64,000 bases of DNA from Tupaia tana (lineage: Eukaryota > Chordata > Mammalia > Scandentia > Tupaiidae), in assembly GCA_026018925.1 (NCBI GenBank), contig JAKSZU010000005.1, forward strand, positions 21,686,779-21,750,778, written 5' to 3'. Position 1 is the stretch's first letter. The number at the start of each line of letters is the position of its first letter. A program made the position numbers and the translations under genes. The notes below the pieces were generated by a model. The model did not search any database and was not told the DNA's origin. It saw only the letters and a list, made by a program, of their open reading frames with translations. This document shows positions 34,600 to 46,679 of this stretch, piece by piece.

Positions 34600-35350
34600 G
34601 CCTTTTTGATCACTCTTCTGACTTTCTACTGTTGAACGTCTGCCATCTTTTATTGTTTGGTGCCTTCACTGGTTGGTGCCTTTATCATTCACACTGAATT
34701 TAATGAGTTTTCTAGATCTATCAGAGAGTTAAGATCACAGGGCAAATGACCACTTCAAAATCTGGAAGGAGAGGTTAATACAGAGGAGTATCATGACTGT
34801 AGAGATCAACTTATCTGAGGTCAAAGGAGCCAGTAACCAGAGGAAACTATTAAATGATAATTTGGGTAAAGTATAAGTGGTTGAGTATAGACTTATCTGA
34901 GATTAAAACCATCTAGGGGGATAGTCTTACTGGGACCGTCACACTTTCTTGAATTTTAGTTTCCAAAATTCCACCAAGCCTCATAATGATGATCAGAGAA
35001 AGACTCCTTGTGTTTTGGACAGAGGGAGGGAAAGACTAGCCATTTTAAAATATGCCCATAACATTCTTCGTAACAAAAGTGCATCCTCCAGGAGAAACTT
35101 CTCTACCATAGCCTTATCTGGCCTATGGGAGAGCCATGAGTCAACTCCAGCTCTTCTAGCATTTCTCATATAAAGGGATTTTTTAAAGGCTAGAAAGTAC
35201 TTCTGAATTTTAGAAATAGGGAGTCAGACCTGTTAAAAAATGAGATTTGATCATAAGGCCATAAAACTCTCCAATACCTTACCACCATATTTAAAAGGGT
35301 GTCAGTAAAATAATAGTGCTCTGTGTGGAGATAGCTATTCAGACTCAGAC
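34600..35350. other. No recognised gene or repeat
   Basis: No exon, RNA gene or repeat is recognised. Confidence 0.4.
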
Positions 35351-35371
35351 TCTGTTTAAGAAGGACTTTGG

Positions 35372-35647
35372 GGGAACCAGCAGTTAGCATAATGGCTATG
35401 TCACTGGACTCCCACGTAGTCGACCGCGGTTCGCGTCTCGGACCCAGTGGCTTACAACTCACGCCGGGCGCGTGTGCGTGCGTGCCCAAGATCCCGAGAG
35501 GAGAATGGAGGAGAAGGGATTGCGGTGTGACCATCCCCCCTGGGAGGTGATTTCTCGCTTTCTGTCTCTCTGTCTCTCTCTGTCTGTCCGGCGAGTGCAC
35601 GCGCCCTATAGCGAAAAACCTCTAAAAAAAAAAAAAAAAAAAAAAAA
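35372..35647 (+). repeat. SINE-A/b
   Basis: Head ggaaccagcagttagcat, B box ggttcgcgtct, near-consensus body, A tail of about 27. Perfect TSD aagaaggactttgg at 35,358-35,371 and 35,648-35,661. Confidence 0.96.
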
Positions 35648-35689
35648 AAGAAGGACTTTGGAATACTTAAGACAACATATGAAAAAAAT

Positions 35690-36290
35690 TAAACAAAGAA
35701 ACTGAAATCACTAAAATTATTTCAAGTATTAAAATAGCCCAGATCCTAGCTAGATGAATGCAAAGCCTCACAATAAAATTCTAATGAACCTCATTCCCAT
35801 TACTTCCTATAATGTGTCCAGCTTTCAACAAAAAATTACATGAAATGTTAAAAGACAAGAAAAACCATAGTCTAAAGGCACAAAACAAGCATCAGAACCA
35901 GATTTAGGCATGAACTTGATCAGATAGTAAATTTAAAGTAACTATGATAAATAAAATAACTATATAACTAAAGCAACTATGATAGGCCAAGTAAGCAGAG
36001 AAATGAAAACTCTAAGAAGGAGTAAAAAAGAAATACTATAAACCAAAAACAACATTAAAAAAATTAAGACGGCTTTTGATGGGTTTATCATAGAAGAGAC
36101 AAAATGTTTGCAAAAGTCAGTAATTAAAGATCATTAATTAAAAACTTCCCAAACTGAAAAAAAAATTTTTTTCTGAAGCCTGTAGGACAATGGAAAATGT
36201 TGCAACACATAAGTAATGAGAATTCCAAATAGAAAAGAGAAAGATGCAGAAGAAATATTTAAAGTAATAATAGCCAAGAACTTTTTAAAA

Positions 36291-36343
<53 letters not shown>

Positions 36344-36960
36344 TTTTTTTTCAATTTGACCAGAGACAGAGAGAGAAAGTGAGAAAGCAAGCCTCCAGGT
36401 CTGGGACTCGAGCCACATTTGGCCATGTGGAAGTCCAATGTCTTAACCACCATGCCATCTGCCAGCCCCAATGGTCATCAATTTCAAAGAGTCAATGACG
36501 AATACCAAACCACAGATCCAGGAAATATGAGAACACCACAAAGGATAAACACCAAAAAATCTACACTTAAGAATATCATATTTAAACTTCACAAAACCAA
36601 AGGTAAAGAGAAAATTTTGAAAGAAACCTAAAGAAAAAATTTACTTTACCTATCGAGGGACTAGGATAAGAATCACACCAGATTTATCAAAAAAAAAAAA
36701 AAAAGATGTAAGCAAGAAGGAAATGAAGTAAAATATTTAAAGTGTAAAAAGAAAAAAAAAAACACCTATAATCCTGTATTGACAAAATTATTCTTCAAAA
36801 GTAAAGGATAAAATTTTGCAAGCACATGAAAACTGAGGGAATTTATTACCAGTAGACTTGCCTTGCAAGAAATATTACAACTTTGGAACAAAGAAAAGTG
36901 ATATAGGTCAAAACTTGATCTACTTGAAAAGAGGAAGAGTTAACTCAATGAATGTAAAAT
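35690..36960 (+). mobile_element. Old L1 ORF1 region
   Basis: Decayed ORF1 in order: aagcatcagaaccagattta, agcagagaaatgaaaactct, agacggcttttgatggg, then after a SINE, aaaccacagatccaggaa, caccaaaaaatctacac, tacctatcgagggac, and ccagtagacttgccttgc near the 3' end. No intact frame. Confidence 0.8.
36291..36474 (-). repeat. SINE-S with (TA)n and poly(T) at its 3' side
   Basis: (TA)n at 36,293-36,326 and T25 form the antisense tail. Then tcaatttgaccagagacaga, a GA block and head end catctgccagcccc. Sits in the old L1 ORF1. Confidence 0.88.
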
Positions 36961-36974
36961 ATATGAAACAGCTC

Positions 36975-37556
36975 TATGCTAGGATGGACATGCTGTCTGG
37001 AACTTGAATACCAAGAGAAAAGTTGGTGCCTAGCTTCGAGGCTCCAAACGATAGACTAACTCTCTTATTAGAGGCTAATATGGGTGGTGACTCTTAAGCT
37101 GAAGCCAACACTCATTTACCCTTCCCAACAAATCTTAGGGCCCTTAAGATGTATGCTAAATCCACTATCCCCAAGCCCTATGAAAGGAAAAACAAAGCCT
37201 GGCTGACAGCACATCTGTTTGCAACATGGTTTACTAAATAGCTTAAGCCCATCCTTGAGACCTACCGCTCAGGAAAAACGACTCCTTTCAAAATGTTTCT
37301 GCTCACTGACAGTGTACCTGGTCACCTAAGAGCTCTGATGGAGATGTACAAGAATATTAATATTCTTTTCATGCCTGTTAACATAACATCCATTTACAGC
37401 TCATAGATCAAGGAGTTGTTTTGACTTTCAAGTCTTATTACTTAAGAGATACATTTAGTCAGGCTATAGCTGCCAGAGACAGTGATTCCTTTGGTGGATC
37501 TGAGCAAAGTAAATTGAAGACCTTCTGGAAAGGAATAACTTCTAGATGTTATTAAG
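36975..37556 (+). pseudogene. Tigger (pogo-group) transposase relic
   Basis: The nucleotide order matches the Tigger DDE transposase on the + strand: tcatttacccttcccaacaa, gctgacagcacatctgtttg, ctgctcactgacagtgtacc, agctctgatggagatgtaca, catccatttacagctcatag and agtaaattgaagaccttctg. The translation around 37,287-37,395 reads [20 protein letters not shown], corresponding to the segment around the second catalytic Asp. Stops and missing ends make it dead. It separates two L1 pieces. Confidence 0.85.
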
Positions 37557-37745
37557 AACAGGAATATAAAATGATGTGATTATTTTGGAACACAGTTTGA
37601 CAGTTTCTCACAAGATTAAACATAACAAATAACTCAGAAATTTTATTTCTAGGTATCTGCTTAACAGTAAGAGCTTTAATATAAAGCTGCACACAGACTG
37701 GTACACAAATATTCACAGCAACTTTATTTATAAGAGCTAGAAAGT
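37557..37745 (+). mobile_element. Old L1 ORF2 3' fragment
   Basis: gtttgacagtttctcacaag, aaattttatttctaggtatc, tggtacacaaatattcacag and tataagagctagaaag match the L1 ORF2 end in order. Confidence 0.7.
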
Positions 37746-38270
37746 ATGCTTTAATCTTTCTCAGTTTTCTTTGGTGACTTTCAGTAAAACTCTGCCTTAC
37801 TCTACATTATTTCTAAACTTGGCCTACGGGGAGAAAGAAGGAACCTTATGCCCACTAGGGAGGAAAGCAGTCCAGCCCAGGCGGGGCATGTCCACCAGAG
37901 TAGAAGGGGTATTTTGGGAAGCAGACTGGAGGGTGTACTTTCAAGTAGGTAGGAATCTGTGAATGGTACCTCCTAGGAATTTATTGGATAATGGCTTTGT
38001 ATTAGTGTCCTGGGGTCGCCATAGCAAGGTACCACAAAGCTGAAGGCTTAAACAATAGCAACTTGTTGTCTCTCAGTTCCAGAGGCTGGAAGTTCAAGAT
38101 CAAGGTGTCAGCTAGGTTGCTTCTTTGTGAGGGCTGTGAAGGAAGACTTTGTTCCAGGACTCTGCCCTTCACTGGTAGATGGTCTTGTTCATGTTCACAC
38201 AACATTCTCCCTGTGTGTGTATCTGTCTTTGTGCATAAATACACCCCACTTCCTTTACTTAAAGTTTCTT

Positions 38271-38521
38271 TTTTTTTTAGAGGTTTTTGCTATAGGGCAT
38301 GTGCACTCGCCAGACAGAGAGAGACAGAGAGACAGAAAGCGAGAAATAACCCCCCGGGGGGGGATGGCCACACTGCAATCCCTTCTCCTCCATTCTCCTC
38401 TCGGGATCTTGGGCACGCACGCACACGTGCCCGGCGTGAGTTGAAGCCACTGGGTCCGGCCACGAATTGCAGTCGACTATGTGGGAGTCCAGCGACATAG
38501 CCATTATGCTAACTGCTGGTC
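38271..38521 (-). repeat. SINE-A
   Basis: Near-consensus antisense copy with a damaged B box. TSD cttaaagtttctt (38,258-38,270) and cctaaagtttctt (38,522-38,534). Confidence 0.94.
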
Positions 38522-38544
38522 CCTAAAGTTTCTTTCTTTAATAG

Positions 38545-38703
38545 AAACACACATACACACACACACAGTGAGAGAGACAGAGAGAGAGAGAAAGAAAGAT
38601 ACCTGGTATGTACAGGTCAACCTGGGAACCAAACCCCACACTTCTATGTGGCTCCCAGCATTGCAGACATTGCACTAATGCTGTGCCACCAGGTCTGGGC
38701 CCA
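38545..38703 (-). repeat. SINE-C, diverged
   Basis: (CA)n, then a GA block, gggaaccaaaccccacact and the head end tgtgccaccaggtctggg. Confidence 0.6.
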
Positions 38704-38780
38704 GACCTCTCCTTTTTATAAAGATATCAGTCATATTGGATTGGGACCCACCCTGATGACCATCTTTTAACTTAATTACT

Positions 38781-39063
38781 CTTTTAAATTTTTATTTATT
38801 TATTTATTTTTTGGAGAGGTTTTTGTTATAGGGCGCGTGCACTCGCCAGAAAGACAGAAAGAGACAGAGAGACAGAAAGCAAGAAATCACCCCCCAGGGA
38901 GGATGGCCATGCCACAATCCCTTCTCCTCCATTCTCCTCTCGGGATCTTGGGCATGCACACACATGTGCCTGGCGTGAGTTTAAGCCACTGGGTCCGGGA
39001 CTCGAACCGTGGTCCATTACATGAGAGTCCAACAACACAGCCATTATGCCAACTGCTGGTTCC
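38781..39063 (-). repeat. SINE-A
   Basis: Tail with (attt)n, full body, head end aactgctggttcc. Perfect TSD ttaacttaattact at 38,767-38,780 and 39,064-39,077. Confidence 0.95.
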
Positions 39064-39479
39064 TTAACTTAATTACTTCAGTAAAGACTCTACCTCCAAA
39101 TAAAGTCACATTCTGAGGAACTGGGTGTTAGGACTTCAACACAAGACTTTGGAATGATGCAATTCAACCCGTAACAAACTTGAACCATTTTCTTTTTGTG
39201 GTCACACACAAGGTGGTCTCAGGTGACATAAGGCATCTCAGATCATGTAAAAGTATCCCAGCACCCTGAGGGCTTCAGATCCTCTGGTTTACCTTGGCTT
39301 CAGAAGAGCCAGACCCTGGAAGCTGTGCAATAGCCCGCCCTCCCCTTGGGATATTGAGCCAAAGTAATTTGAGTAGATCTCCAGTTGAAATGCTGGCATT
39401 TCTCTGGGTCCTAATCGTCACAGAGAAAGGGAACTTATCTTTTCTGTTGAAGGTTTATTCTTGTTTGATGTTCTCCACA

Positions 39480-39660
39480 TACATTCATTGTCTCAACAAC
39501 CCTAATGAGGTAAGTGTTATGTCCTTTTTACAGTTTAGGAAAATGAAGCTCAATAAGGATAAGTAGTTTAATTTGCTCAAGCTATTATAAATGACAGATA
39601 ATCAGAGATGTGAACACAGGCCTTTCTGATTCCGAGTGACCATATTCCTTCCATGACATT
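39480..39660 (-). repeat. MIR
   Basis: Reverse MIR: acagtttaggaaaatgaagc, tcaataaggataagtag and gaacacaggcctttctgat. Confidence 0.6.
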
Positions 39661-39816
39661 GAACTACTTCACCAAAATAAAAAGCATTTAAGAGAAACAA
39701 ATTCTAAATTTATTCCTCCAAACTTATCAAATAAAGCTGTGCTTATGTGATGCAATCTAGGATGTCTCTTCTGAACAAGAAGTTTAGGAAAGATATAACA
39801 CTAGAAAAGACTTACA

Positions 39817-40011
39817 GGGACCGGACGATGGCATGGTGGTAAAATGCGATGCTCTATAAGGCTGACCCACATGGGAAGGTTCCAGTTTCACATCCAGGGA
39901 CCTCCCTGGGCACACCAACACCCACGGTATAGGCCTGGCTGAGGCTGGGGATGAAGCATGGCATTAGCTCTCTCTCTCTCTCATGGAAGACATAGTAAAT
40001 AGATATTTTTA
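39817..40011 (+). repeat. SINE-C
   Basis: Head gggaccggacgatggcatgg, ggctgacccacatggga, then ggcctggctgaggctgggg, (CT)n and tail. This copy best defines the SINE-C layout. Confidence 0.8.
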
Positions 40012-40014
40012 AAA

Positions 40015-40984
40015 AGAAGACTTCTCGAATTCCAAAAGCTTTGGAACTTGACAGAAAAAAATAGCATATTACCTGAACCTACATCTTAAATTGTAGAAAT
40101 GTATGTGATCTACCTGTCAAGGCAAAAAGATAAAGGAAGAAAACAGTACACAGTGACAATTGGAGGTGACATGAGACCCTGACCCCCACCAAGAATATCA
40201 GGGAGCCCCTCCATTCCTGAATATGAACAAGAGAACTTTCTCAGTGTAGGAGGTGCTTTGAAATATAGCTTCAAGCTCCCCACTCTGGATCTGGTTCTGT
40301 GTAGCCCCATGACACAATCAGGAGGCTGACATGCAACTTGGTGAAGACAGTGAGAAAAGCCAGTACACTGTAATTTCTAACTGGCATTAGAAATCGTCAA
40401 GCAACTTGGTGTTACTGAAACAGATGATTAGCTAGAGTGTAGTGGTGTACGTCTTATTGCCATAGCATCCGATTTAATCTCACTTATTTAAGCTTCTTGG
40501 AGGGGAAAGAGAAAGGTTTTGCAGAAGTTCCCTCTATCATGCTACTTAGAAATGATGATCTAGGCAGCATCTCACAATGAAGGAGGCTCAGTTGGTTGTG
40601 CACAGTGCTAATGAGCCAGGGTCAGGAGGTCACTCCTCATTCCAGGCGGCCCTTTAGCCACACTCTGCGCTTGGAGACAGACAGGGCCCTAACCTCGGCT
40701 CCTTTCATCTTGCACATGGAGGGTTCTTGGCCTCAAAAAAGGCCAACTGAAAATAATTATCAGCAACTTGGTGAATGAACTCTTCCATTGCAGATGATAT
40801 TGCATTGCCAGAAGTATTTTGAATAACAAATCTTTCTCAGTGAGATTTATGCAAATTGAGAATCATCTGACTGGTTTTCAGTGGAGTGCATGCTTTCAAA
40901 TGCCTCCTGTAAGCTTTCAGTGGAACAAGAATCCTCATACCATCCTTTACCTGTTCCTACTGATGCTGAATGCTATAAGAGGAT
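40015..40984. other. No recognised gene or repeat
   Basis: Nearly 1 kb of ordinary sequence. Open frames up to about 66 aa without family signature. Confidence 0.4.
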
Positions 40985-41108
40985 GTCAAAAGTGCACAGA
41001 AAAAAATGGAATTTAAGCAGAAATTTATTATGGTACAAAAAAGTTAAAATTCATGCATCGTTTTCTCATAATATGCACTTTCCACCAACTTGTTGAAGAC
41101 CTTGCATA
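40985..41108. mobile_element. Palindromic MITE copy, diverged
   Basis: aaaatggaatttaagc at the left, aaaattcatgcatcg in the interior, and inverted end ccaacttgttgaagacc at the right. Confidence 0.6.
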
Positions 41109-41109
41109 T

Positions 41110-42120
41110 AAAGATACACGATCTACTTGTTTTTTGGAAGAACCTTACAAAGGGTCAAGTGTTCATGATTTCATGCATCTGTGTGCCAGGAAACTCGATT
41201 CTTCAGTGTAGGTTGGTGGAACATGGATCCCACACAGAGACCCAAGGTGCTAGGATTGAACTACCTCAGAGAAGAAATGGGCACATGCCTTCTTGGAAAT
41301 AGCATGTTCTTGTAAACTTTTTCTTTGTATTCATGAGTTCAACAAGCTCAGGAAACATGATGTGGAGTCCAGATGTCATGAATTCTCCTGGTCTGCTGAG
41401 AGAAAATCATGAAGAATCGTACCTGCCAGTTCAAACACTAAGCTCTTTGCATCTTTGGGAAATGATGTAGAAAAGTTATAGAGAAAACAGTGAAAAAGAC
41501 ACAGGACTATTTAAATGTTAAATTGAACCGAGGAACTGTTCAAGCCAAATATTTTGCTATTAAAATTTGTTAAAAAGTCATAGAAGTCTGGAAATAAATA
41601 CATCATAAACTACGTTTTAAAATATCACACCAGGAAAAAAATGAGATAAAACCCATTACAGAGGGAACTTATATAAAAAGAAACTAAATTTTCTTGTCCT
41701 CTAAGTTTTGTTTAAAAATATTTCTTAGTTGACTTTTTAAAAATTGGTAAGTTTCCATTATAAAATAGAAAATTTTCCTTCACCCAATGAAAGAATGGTC
41801 TGGAATTCAGAAATGCACAATAGACCGAATTGTAAATGAAGATGAAATTTCTTCTTCTCTTCTACTTTATTAAATGCTGAAAATAAAATAGTCATATTTT
41901 GTTGGACAGGCCATCATTAAGAAAAATATAGTTTAAAAATCTAAATAATGTGCAATAGATTTGATTTAAAAATATGGAGAATTAGACTCATTTTCACATT
42001 TTTAGTGAGTTAAGAGTTCAAAGTATGAGTTCGGTAAAAGCAGCTTTAAAAGGTCTGAAACCCTGCTCTGGGATAATCCTAGGGCAGTCATTTTCCTCTA
42101 CATCATTCTTTTCTGCCTTG
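41110..42120. other. No recognised gene or repeat
   Basis: AT-rich, especially 41,560-42,000. No exon or RNA signature recognised. Confidence 0.4.
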
Positions 42121-42136
42121 AAAAAAATAAGAACTT

Positions 42137-42363
42137 TTTAATTTGCCAGAGGGCACATGTGCTTACCAGAGAGAGAGAGAAAGTGAGAAAGCAGCCCCTG
42201 TGGGGGATGGTCACACCTCAGTCCCTTTTCTTTCATTCTCCTTTTGGGAATTTAGGCATGCATGCACACACACCCGGATTGTTTTTCAAGTCACCAGGTT
42301 TCGGGACTCAAACCCTGTAGTTGACCATTTGAGATCCAGCCTCTGAAACACCATGTCACAGGC
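42137..42363 (-). repeat. SINE-A-old
   Basis: taatttgccagagggcacat, GA block, ccctgtgggggatggtcac, head end aggctggcagc. Strongly diverged. Confidence 0.75.
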
Positions 42364-42372
42364 TGGCAGCTT

Positions 42373-43240
42373 CTGGTGAAATTTTAAACGTTCAAGAAAT
42401 ATGACTTATGCCTAAGAAACAGACATTTGAAAATGTCATTCTCAGAATCTGAAACTAAGATGGAGTCTAAGATTAATTCCCTGCCAAAGATAAGTGAGAA
42501 GCTGGCAGATATCTGAGGGATGAACTGTTGATTATCTGTTGCTTAATTACTTTAATTAAAGCACCACTATTTGACTGCCAGTTAAATCCTAACCATTCCC
42601 ATTTCAAGGAAAAGACGATTCACTTAAAATCCTTATAAGCTTTTTATACTGAAAACAAAAACAAAATTTTGCAGTGTAATCCTGTCCATCTGGCCATGTC
42701 CCTGGGTATTTTTCAGAAAGGTTTTACACTGCTGTTTAACTATTCTGGATATTTGACACCCACCCTTTTATGGGAAGTGGTGGTTTTTATCAAGGGAAGA
42801 GGCAATTAAACGCTGGCATTTGGAACCCTCATCCATCAGGGATCTTATCACCCAAGAATCGTCCCCACAGCGGTTGCCGCGCCTTCCAGCTGGGAGACAG
42901 ATAACAGAAAGTGTCCTCTGTGAGGCACAATAGTCTAACGTGATTAGAAATCAGGCAAACTCTGGCTTCTCTTGAGCTGTTCTCCCCCACAGGCTGAATT
43001 ATAGCTCTCCTACCAGTCCCACGGCGCTGAATGATGTCATGGGATCTGCAGTTCAGCGAGATGAAAGGGATAAAGCAGAACCCGCTGGCACTAGGAAAAG
43101 CTTCCAACACACAATCCACAACACAGCTTGGGAACCAAAAAAGCTACAGATCCAGCCACTCAACCCAAGCTCGGGAGAACCACCAACACTGCTTCGTTAA
43201 GAAAAAGAGGAGGAAAACGATGTGATCCATGTTTAACAAA
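42373..43240. other. SINE-free upstream region of the 43.3-kb promoter
   Basis: No repeat recognised. The segment 42,830-43,250 has balanced composition and scattered CpGs, unlike the AT-rich surroundings. Opposing short frames are not convincing as exons. Confidence 0.4.
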
Positions 43241-43289
43241 AGAATGTGTGGCCTGGGAGGCGGGAGGGGAACTACCTGCTGAAAGTGAA

Positions 43290-43341
43290 CTTTCTTGATA
43301 TCCGTGCAGATATATAAACTCAGCCCTGCCTTTGATGTTCA
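43290..43341 (+). promoter_or_regulatory. Candidate TATA promoter
   Basis: TATATAAA at 43,311-43,318 lies about 30 bp before a tcAgc initiator-like base at 43,341. Just upstream, gaaagtgaactttc (43,281-43,294) resembles an interferon-regulatory-factor half-site pair. The context is repeat-free and followed by a plausible first exon. Confidence 0.5.
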
Positions 43342-43526
43342 GCAACTGATCACCGATCAGATTACAGGCATTTCATCTCCCTGCTCGTCTGCCTTTGATC
43401 TGCACGGTTAATTTTATTTTCCTGGATTGGAAGTTTCGTCTGGGCTTGTGCTGACACACATTTTTTGGGAAGGTAGAAGCATTTGGCATAGAAGTGTTGC
43501 CAAGGAGAAACTAAATTTCTGGAAGG
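43341..43526 (+). other. Candidate noncoding first exon with splice donor
   Basis: About 186 nt from the predicted start to a strong donor, GTGAGT at 43,527-43,532. It holds no long open frame in a good start context, so it would be 5' UTR. Two CTTTGAT motifs lie inside (43,330-43,336 just upstream of the start, and 43,393-43,399). Gene identity unknown; the rest of the transcript would lie to the right. Confidence 0.4.
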
Positions 43527-43539
43527 GTGAGTACTGGAA

Positions 43540-45600
43540 AGAGCTCAGCACGTTGCAGGTACAGCGTTGTATGTTTTGTTGCACTTTTTGTGTGTGTTCA
43601 AAGAAAAAGATTGCTTTAATCAGTGAAAAACACGCATCGGTATAGTTGAGTACTACATTATGCTGCACGTTTGTATCAGAGTAAATATGATACTTGACGT
43701 AAACAGTAGTTTTGTACAGGAATGTTTGCAATCTGTTATGCAAATTCTTCTAAGAAATGAGTTGTTCCAACAGGACAAAACAGAGCAGTGCTAACTTTAG
43801 CATGCGACCAGAGCTTCAGTCCCTGAGATCTGTAAACTATAATTGCTCTAAGTATTTACAGGTTACTTTATTTAGTAAACAGTTAGTGGAACTTTGCTTG
43901 GTGCCAATGCTTTCCTTGTTTTCTCATATAAAAGTAAAATGCATCTTTGGTAATACTGTTTCTTTAGTTTATTTATTCTCTCACCTCCCAGATGTAAATC
44001 TATCCAATACATTTCCTTATGCAGTTGGTATACACCAGGGAATCACTGGAAAGGCATTCGCGTATGATTAAAGCCTTTTATGTGTAAAACTGAAGAATTT
44101 AAAAACAGAGTAAAATTGCACAAGTTTGGCTAAAAGTACTCCGGTGATTTTCTGTAACCTTTGGAAACAACCCAAGCCTTATTTACAGAAACATACACGA
44201 GGTTAATATTCCTAAATTAACATTTACTTTAAATTTATACTGACAGCTGTTGTAAGTTAAAATTTGCCAACTGTTTATAAAAGCTATCTGAGTAATCAAC
44301 AGTTATTATGTTACATCAAGTATGTTAGTCACATTTTCACTTTAGTTAATGTCCAATATGACAAAACCAAATTATGTTCTTGTACTAAATTTGAAAGTTA
44401 ACTGTTACTTTTCTGTGAAGTCAATGATGTATATATACACCCAGTAAAACTTTTAAGTTGAAAAGCAGGAACTCAACACAGTGGAAAAGTAAGCTCATGG
44501 TCCCACTAGTTTGTTTTAATATTGTAGTCCAAAACTTATTTGGACAAAATATTGAATTATCATTATAATAGTCTATTTTAGGCTAGCCAAACTACAAAGA
44601 AATTATAGATGATAAGACCAGTTCAGTTATTCTTTAGTCTGAAATTCTGATGAAACAGGAAAGGTCTAATGAGTCTCATTTCATATGTAATTAATTTTTA
44701 GAGCCAATTAATTAAATTACTTTCTAAACTTTCCTCCAGATAGTAGGAGGGTAATTAGCATTGTTTGCTTAATCTTAAAACTTTGGAAGTTGTTAAGTGG
44801 AGATGACTTAAAACCGTGCTAAACTGACTATATTTCAAAAGTATATCAGTAAGAATTTAATCTAAAAGATTTCACTGTTTTTAGTAATATTAGGAGAGCA
44901 TTTACATTTTTTTCTACAACAATGCAATGAATCATGCTCAGGATATTCTGCAGCATCAGTTTAGGTTCTTCTTTAAATTTTAATTTGTTTGCTTAAAAAG
45001 TTCTCTTTAAGCTGCAAAGCATATTAACATTCACATTCAGGTAAAGAAAAATAAGCTTTTCAAGTAATGACTGGAGAAGATGCCTAAAGACTTACTATGC
45101 TTCAGAACTTGCTCATTTCATTTAGATTTTGGATTAAAAAAATTTTTAATGACTGTTTATTCTGCTGCTCAGTTCATTTTAACAAATACAAACTCTCCTC
45201 AGCACAAAACAAAGGGGAGAATTAGCAATTATCTGATTAATTTAGGCTTTGTAGAAAACTAGCTTGGGCAAGTCAAGTCCTTGAAAATCCACTTCAGAGT
45301 CTGAATTAATTCAGTTAATTGTTTACTTCTTGTGTCTTTGTTGAGAAATGAAACTGAGTGTATTTGATTTTTTTTTTAAAAGAGAGATGGCTGTTGCAAA
45401 AGGTACAGGTCCAGTCTCAAAAGGCATTTCTTAATTAATTGCCACTTGATGACCTTGATTGTGATTTAGTAGATGGACTCCATAATCATTCTACTGAACA
45501 AAACCCTTATGTTACATTTTTCAAAGCACTCTCCTATCTGTTGCTTCAATGGCAGCTTTGTTACTGCAGAAAGTCCTAGTCTTCAAAAGACTTTTTTATT
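43540..45600. other. AT-rich, repeat-poor stretch
   Basis: Two kilobases with no SINE, L1 or LTR recognised. A 104-aa frame (43,757-44,071) lacks any domain or composition of a real gene. Would be first-intron sequence if the 43.3-kb exon is real. Confidence 0.45.
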
Positions 45601-45603
45601 TCT

Positions 45604-45700
45604 AGTCCTGATTCTGTCACCGATTAGCTATGTGACCTTAAGAGAGTCACTTCACTACTCAGCTTTCTCACGTGTAACGTGAGGGAGTGGGAGCAGATCG
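45604..45700 (+). repeat. MIR
   Basis: tcctgattctgtcaccgatt, agctatgtgaccttaagaga and gtcacttcactactcagctt form the classical MIR core. Confidence 0.85.
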
Positions 45701-45737
45701 TCTCCATGAAATAAACAAGACTAGAGTTTTGATAGCC

Positions 45738-45846
45738 ATTTCACAGATGAGGAAACTGAGACTCCAGGAAAGTAAGCTGATAATCTTAAAATCACCAGGC
45801 TGAGTTTCTGAGTCCTAGTCCAATGTTCTTTCCAATTTACCATGCG
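45738..45846 (-). repeat. MIR
   Basis: atttcacagatgaggaaact, gagactccaggaaagtaagc and ctgagtcctagtccaatg are the reverse MIR core, next to a forward MIR. Confidence 0.8.
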
Positions 45847-46209
45847 TGGTCTATTTTCTAACATCTGCTAAAACACAGGATTGGAGAACTATGTGAATAT
45901 GAAAGATAAAGATACTACTTCCTGTTGCAGTACATATTTTTGTTGCCGTGATACATGTCAGTCACCTGGATTAATCTGATTATTTCCCAACTGTTTCTTT
46001 GTTTTTGTATTTCTAAGTTGCCTAAATACAACTACTGCTACACATGATTTACTATTACATTTAAAATAATTTTCACAAAAATGTGCATATATCACTATGG
46101 GATTATTATATTTATTTGATTGTGTGTGTGTGTTTGAGTTTGGCATGGTAAAAGCATGTCTTTATGTTTTCAAGGAACTGATATTTTCTTAGAAGATGTC
46201 AATGGTAAC

Positions 46210-46367
46210 TCAACACTTCGCAATTCTTAAGTCATATAGGATGGTTCCAGGTTCACATCCCAAGGTCTCCCTATAAATGCCAGATGCAGTGCATACCTGT
46301 GCTCCTGACTGGCTGGGGCTGGAGGTAGACTGAGACATGAAGACCATGCTGGGGTCTCTCTATCTCA

Positions 46368-46428
<61 letters not shown>

Positions 46429-46430
46429 AA
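46210..46430 (+). repeat. SINE-C with (GAAA)n tail
   Basis: B-box region ggttccaggttcacatccc, ctgactggctggggctgg, then a perfect (AAAG)n of about 16 units at 46,368-46,430. Confidence 0.75.
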
Positions 46431-46679
46431 CTTAAAATAGAGATATTAATGAGATCCATGGAAAGTTTACAAGTTAACTGTCATTATTTTCTAAGGAGAG
46501 ACTTTGGGATTTTGTGAAATTTCAGTTCATATATTCAATATGAGTTTCATATATGAATGTGATTGATACCATGTTTGATTATTTTAAGAATACTTGACCT
46601 TGTTTTCATTTTTTGCTTGGAAAAAATATAGTGGAAACATTTAATTTAGTTATCAATGAAACATTACACATATTGTTGT

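Larger units (their letters stand above)
37999..39180 (-). mobile_element. MaLR-type solo LTR, split by three SINEs
   Basis: Reverse-strand series: gtattagtgtcctggggtcg, agttccagaggctggaagtt, ttctccctgtgtgtgtat, tcatattggattgggaccc, aaataaagtcacattctgag and gtgttaggacttcaacac. The three SINEs have targets inside the LTR. Confidence 0.8.

Noticed and set aside
46368-46430. (AAAG)n as a CRISPR-like or satellite array
   Set aside because: A simple tetranucleotide tail of a SINE-C with no spacers.
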